Assembly (NCBI GenBank): GCA_042408665.1
Contig: JBHOQW010000137.1
Location: 4,797 to 68,796, forward strand
From: CAUJGQ01 sp042408665
Lineage (GTDB): Bacteria; Chloroflexota; Dehalococcoidia; CAUJGQ01
Length of the DNA stretch: 64,000 nt
Direction of reading: 5' to 3'
Shown: positions 59,878-64,000 of the stretch, one piece after another
How the letters are laid out: every line of letters begins with the position of its first letter
How positions within the stretch are numbered: position 1 is the stretch's first letter
Translations under genes and position numbers: made by a program
The notes under the pieces: model-generated
What the model saw: the letters and a program-made list of their open reading frames with translations, nothing else
What the model was told of the DNA's origin: nothing
The model's database searches: none

Positions 59878-60174
59878 ATGTTCAATCTGACCGTTGAGGC
59901 GGCGGAGCTGCTGGTGGCGCTGCACGCCGCGGAGGCGCCCAGCCCGGACGCGGTGCTTCGCCTGCACCGGGATGCAGAGGGTTTTGGCCTGGAGTTCGAC
60001 CGCCCGCGTGAGACCGACATGGTGGTAGCGTACAACGGCCGCATCCTGCTGGTGATCGACAGCGCGTTGGCGGCCGGGTTGGGCGATTGTGCGCTTGCCA
60101 TTCACCGCACGGCCAGCGGGCCGGAGCTGGCCCTGATGGATGCCGGGCCGGAGGGAATGCCGCCGGCGGTGTAA
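59878..60174 (+). CDS. IscA/HesB-fold protein without conserved cysteines
   Basis: 98 aa from ATG 59878, preceded by GGAGGAGCCCAC; the longer frame overlaps the zinc-ribbon gene. FNLTVEAAELLVALHAAEAPSPDAVLRLHRDAEGFGLEFDRP (2-43) and ADMVV..NGRILLVIDSALAAGLGDCALAI (about 46-77) follow the A-type carrier fold. The three cysteines of IscA/ErpA are absent (one Cys near 73 in a different position). It is unlikely to carry Fe-S clusters in the classic way. Function unknown. Confidence 0.65.
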   Translation: MFNLTVEAAELLVALHAAEAPSPDAVLRLHRDAEGFGLEFDRPRETDMVVAYNGRILLVIDSALAAGLGDCALAIHRTASGPELALMDAGPEGMPPAV

Positions 60175-60233
60175 GGGCCGCGGCGCAGGCACCGGGGCTG
60201 TGATCGGTGCGGTGGCGGGCATGAGCGCGACCG

Positions 60234-60262
60234 TTGACACATCGCGCGCGGGCTGGTAACCT
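60234..60262 (+). promoter_or_regulatory. Promoter of the str operon
   Basis: Consensus TTGACA (60234-60239), a 17-base spacer and TAACCT (60257-60262). Transcription would start near 60269, giving a leader of about 220 bases before rpsL. Confidence 0.8.
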
Positions 60263-60268
60263 TCACAT

Positions 60269-60489
60269 TCGGCAGTCCCATGGACTGTGGCGTTCCCGTG
60301 TGCGGCCGAACGGGTCGGCACGGGTGACGAAGCGGACGGTTCGCGCGGGTCGAAAGACCGGAAAGTGATGACGGCCGGCAGCACGTGGTCCCGCCTAGGG
60401 TGCCACGCCGGACACGATCAGGAATTACGGCTTTCGGCCTTTCACTGTGCCAAGTCGCAGGCACGGGCGCGTCGCAGAGGGGTTTGACG
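60269..60489 (+). promoter_or_regulatory. Long structured leader of rpsL
   Basis: The leader has small hairpins: CAGTCC-CAT-GGACTG (60273-60287) and GGTC-GAAA-GACC (60348-60359, a stable tetraloop). It ends with AGAGGGG before the TTG start. A 220-base leader is long for this operon and may have a regulatory role. Confidence 0.35.
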
Positions 60490-60900
60490 TTGCCGACCAT
60501 TAGCCAGCTCGTGCGCAAGGGGCGGAAGGCCGCCCGGAAGAAGTCGAAGGCTCCGGCCCTCGGGGTGATGTACAACGCGCTCACCGGCAAGGTGCGCCGG
60601 GACATTCACTCCCCGCAAAAGCGCGGCGTCTGCACGCAGGTGCGCACGGTCACACCCAAGAAGCCGAACTCGGCGCTGCGCAAGGTAGCGCGGGTGCGCC
60701 TGACCAACGGCATCGAGGTGACGGCCTACATCCCCGGTGAGGGGCATAACCTCCAGGAGCACTCGGTGGTGCTGATCCGTGGAGGGCGCGTGAAGGACCT
60801 CCCGGGGGTGCGCTACCACATCATCCGGGGCGCGCTCGACGCCTCCGGTGTGCAGAACCGCAAGCGCGGCCGCAGCAAGTACGGTACACGGAAGAGCTAG
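60490..60900 (+). CDS. rpsL: Small ribosomal subunit protein S12
   Basis: 136 aa from TTG 60490, after CAGAGGGGTTTGACG. The conserved N-terminus PTISQLVRKGRK begins exactly at this TTG, which decides the start. Features: NALTGKVRRDIHSPQKRGVCTQVRTVTPKKPNSALRKVARVRLTNG (about 30-74), with the streptomycin-site Lys in TPKKPNSA, and GEGHNLQEHSVVLIRGGRVKDLPGVRYHIIRG (about 80-111). An extra stretch near residues 17-35 is typical of the long S12 form. First gene of the str operon. Confidence 0.95.
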   Translation: MPTISQLVRKGRKAARKKSKAPALGVMYNALTGKVRRDIHSPQKRGVCTQVRTVTPKKPNSALRKVARVRLTNGIEVTAYIPGEGHNLQEHSVVLIRGGRVKDLPGVRYHIIRGALDASGVQNRKRGRSKYGTRKS

Positions 60901-61080
60901 CCGGCGGGCGGACCACCTGCCGGCGGCGCCCCGCCCGCTCGACGGTGGCCCGGGCTGATGGGCTGCCGCGCGGTAGGGTGCCGGTTGTGCGACCCCGCTA
61001 GAAGAGCGGGTCAGTCCGCAAGGCACCCCGCGCGTGCCGGGGCGCCTGCTTTGTGCGTATGGACGCACGGGGGTAGAACG
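60901..61080 (+). other. Structured rpsL-rpsG spacer
   Basis: 180 bases without a gene. GACCCCGCT (60991-60999) pairs with AGCGGGTC (61005-61012), and GGCACC...GGGGCGCC forms a second hairpin near 61021-61047. In E. coli the S12-S7 spacer is an S7 binding site for translational feedback. A similar role is possible here but not shown. Confidence 0.35.
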
Positions 61081-61551
61081 ATGCCACGCAGAGCACGACC
61101 GGTCAAGCGTGAAGTGGCGCCGGACGCCAAGTACAACAGCAAGACCGTCGCCATGTTCATCAACAAGATCATGCAGCGCGGCAAGAAGTCGCTCGCCGAG
61201 CGCATCATGTATGAGGCGCTGAACCGGATCGAGCAGCAGACGCATCGCAACCCGCTGGACACGTTCGAGCAGGCGGTCCGCAACGCGATGCCGTCCATCG
61301 AGGTCAAACCGCGGCGGGTGGGCGGCGCCACCTACCAGGTGCCGGTGGACATCCGCCCGGAGCGGCGGGTGGCGCTGGCCATGCGCTGGCTGCTGCGGTC
61401 GGCGCGGGCGCGCAGCGGCAAATCGATGGCCGAGAAGCTGGCCGCCGAGCTGATGGACGCCGCGGCCGGCCAGGGGGCGACGATCAAGCGCCGCGAGGAC
61501 ACCCATCGTATGGCGGAAGCGAACCGCGCGTTTGTGCATTACCGCTGGTAA
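61081..61551 (+). CDS. rpsG: Small ribosomal subunit protein S7
   Basis: 156 aa from ATG 61081, the standard length. PRRARPVKREVAPDAKYNSKTVAMFINKIMQRGKKSLAERIMYEAL (2-47), NPLDTFEQAVRNAMPSIEVKPRRVGGATYQVPVDIRPERRVALAMRWLL (about 59-107) and TIKRREDTHRMAEANRAFVHYRW at the end. It starts 3' domain assembly of 16S rRNA. Second gene of the operon. Confidence 0.96.
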   Translation: MPRRARPVKREVAPDAKYNSKTVAMFINKIMQRGKKSLAERIMYEALNRIEQQTHRNPLDTFEQAVRNAMPSIEVKPRRVGGATYQVPVDIRPERRVALAMRWLLRSARARSGKSMAEKLAAELMDAAAGQGATIKRREDTHRMAEANRAFVHYRW

Positions 61552-61589
61552 CCCCGACGCGCCTGGTACCCTGCCAGGTGAGGAATCTC

Positions 61590-63662
<2,073 letters not shown>

Positions 63663-63747
63663 CCGCACCGCCACGGTGCGCCGTTCGGCGGGGTCGGTCC
63701 TGGAGCATGACGATGCCGGAGCACCGCAACGGACAAGGGGGAGGGAC

Positions 63748-63769
63748 TCCGCGGGTGGCCGCCCGCGGA
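63748..63769 (+). terminator. Hairpin in the fusA-tuf spacer
   Basis: TCCGCGGG (63748-63755) pairs perfectly with CCCGCGGA (63762-63769) across a TGGCCG loop. The fusA-tuf spacer is about 200 bases. The structure could tune readthrough so that tuf is expressed differently from fusA. Confidence 0.4.
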
Positions 63770-63862
63770 ATGACACCTTCGTCTCGGGCCGCATCGTGCT
63801 AACAGCAAGCGTACATCAGGTGTGGGGCGGCCGCCCCGCGGGATGGGAGGAGACAAACGACC

Positions 63863-64000
63863 ATGGCGAAGCCGAAGTTTGAGCGGACCAAGCCGCACGT
63901 GAACGTGGGCACGATTGGGCACGTGGACCACGGCAAGACGACGCTCACGGCGGCGATCACCAAGGTGCTGGCGCTGAAGGGGCGGGCGCAGTTTCGGCCG
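63863..64000 (+). CDS. tuf: Elongation factor Tu, N-terminus only (right edge)
   Basis: 46 codons from ATG 63863, after GGGAGGAGACAAACGACC, running off the window. MAKPKFERTKPHVNVGTIG, then the P-loop GHVDHGKTTLTAAI (about 19-32) and TKVLALKGRAQFRP, typical of EF-Tu. It is the last gene of the str operon seen here. Confidence 0.97.
   Translation, partial: MAKPKFERTKPHVNVGTIGHVDHGKTTLTAAITKVLALKGRAQFRP

Overview
The window is GC-rich (roughly two-thirds G+C or more), tightly packed bacterial chromosome with no IS elements, phage genes, CRISPR arrays, rRNA or recognisable tRNA. Several features fit a Chloroflexota of the Thermomicrobia/Sphaerobacter type. These are an oxidative pentose-phosphate operon with opcA, ribosomal protein S21 present (it is normally absent from Actinobacteria), a class F-like sortase, a zinc-type S18, two KimA-type permeases and many type III CoA-transferase/FAH genes. 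This placement is an inference from gene content, not from a marker search.

Layout. 1-7.8 kb: a truncated LVIVP-repeat lipoprotein, a cytidylate-kinase-like protein, two tandem KimA-like potassium permeases that share an unusual N-terminal extension, a DUF423 membrane protein and a hydrolase. 7.9-11.1 kb: etfB-etfA, then a DAO-type FAD oxidoreductase. 11.2-19.1 kb: rpiB-tal-pgi-gnd-zwf-opcA-pgl, all on + and partly overlapping. This is the oxidative and part of the non-oxidative pentose-phosphate route in one unit. 19.1-24.0 kb (minus): an M20 amidohydrolase, an IPT/TIG lipoprotein, a class III aminotransferase and a type III CoA-transferase. 24.2-27.1 kb: an EF-P paralogue without the tip lysine, rarA and a hydrolase. 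27.3-30.1 kb: CoA-transferase, enoyl-CoA hydratase and FAH-family hydrolase, a small catabolic unit. 30.4-35.0 kb: a small membrane protein, a PEP-utilising-domain protein, the decayed remains of a streptogramin-lyase-like gene, a Cam-type gamma-carbonic anhydrase homologue lacking two of three zinc histidines, and a two-TM protein.

35.2-41.1 kb (mostly minus): an M20 carboxypeptidase paired with an N-acylamino-acid racemase/OSBS-type enolase, an isolated gcvPB, a class F-like sortase facing a FliA-type sigma factor across a 19-bp perfect hairpin. 41.4-45.9 kb: DUF192 lipoprotein, ComF, HPF, an unrecognised 373-aa protein and a LysM amidase. 46.0-53.6 kb: glyA, rpsF-ssb-rpsR, a parvulin foldase, hom, a coiled-coil protein and thrC. 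53.7-58.4 kb: folE, an acetyltransferase, a MshA-like glycosyltransferase, an LmbE deacetylase and ccsB. 58.5-64.0 kb: rpsU and an SRPBCC protein (minus), a zinc-ribbon protein, an IscA-fold protein, then the str operon rpsL-rpsG-fusA-tuf with a clear promoter and a TTG start for rpsL. tuf runs off the right edge.

A family of GC-rich palindromic repeats carrying CCCTCACCC/GGGTGAGGG or a CCCCGCTCCAG core is scattered between genes. One copy lies in frame inside the first permease gene. No single obviously new system stands out. The best leads are the metal-ligand-deficient carbonic anhydrase homologue, the lysine-less EF-P, the paired KimA extensions with a structured leader, and the acetyltransferase/MshA-like/LmbE trio.
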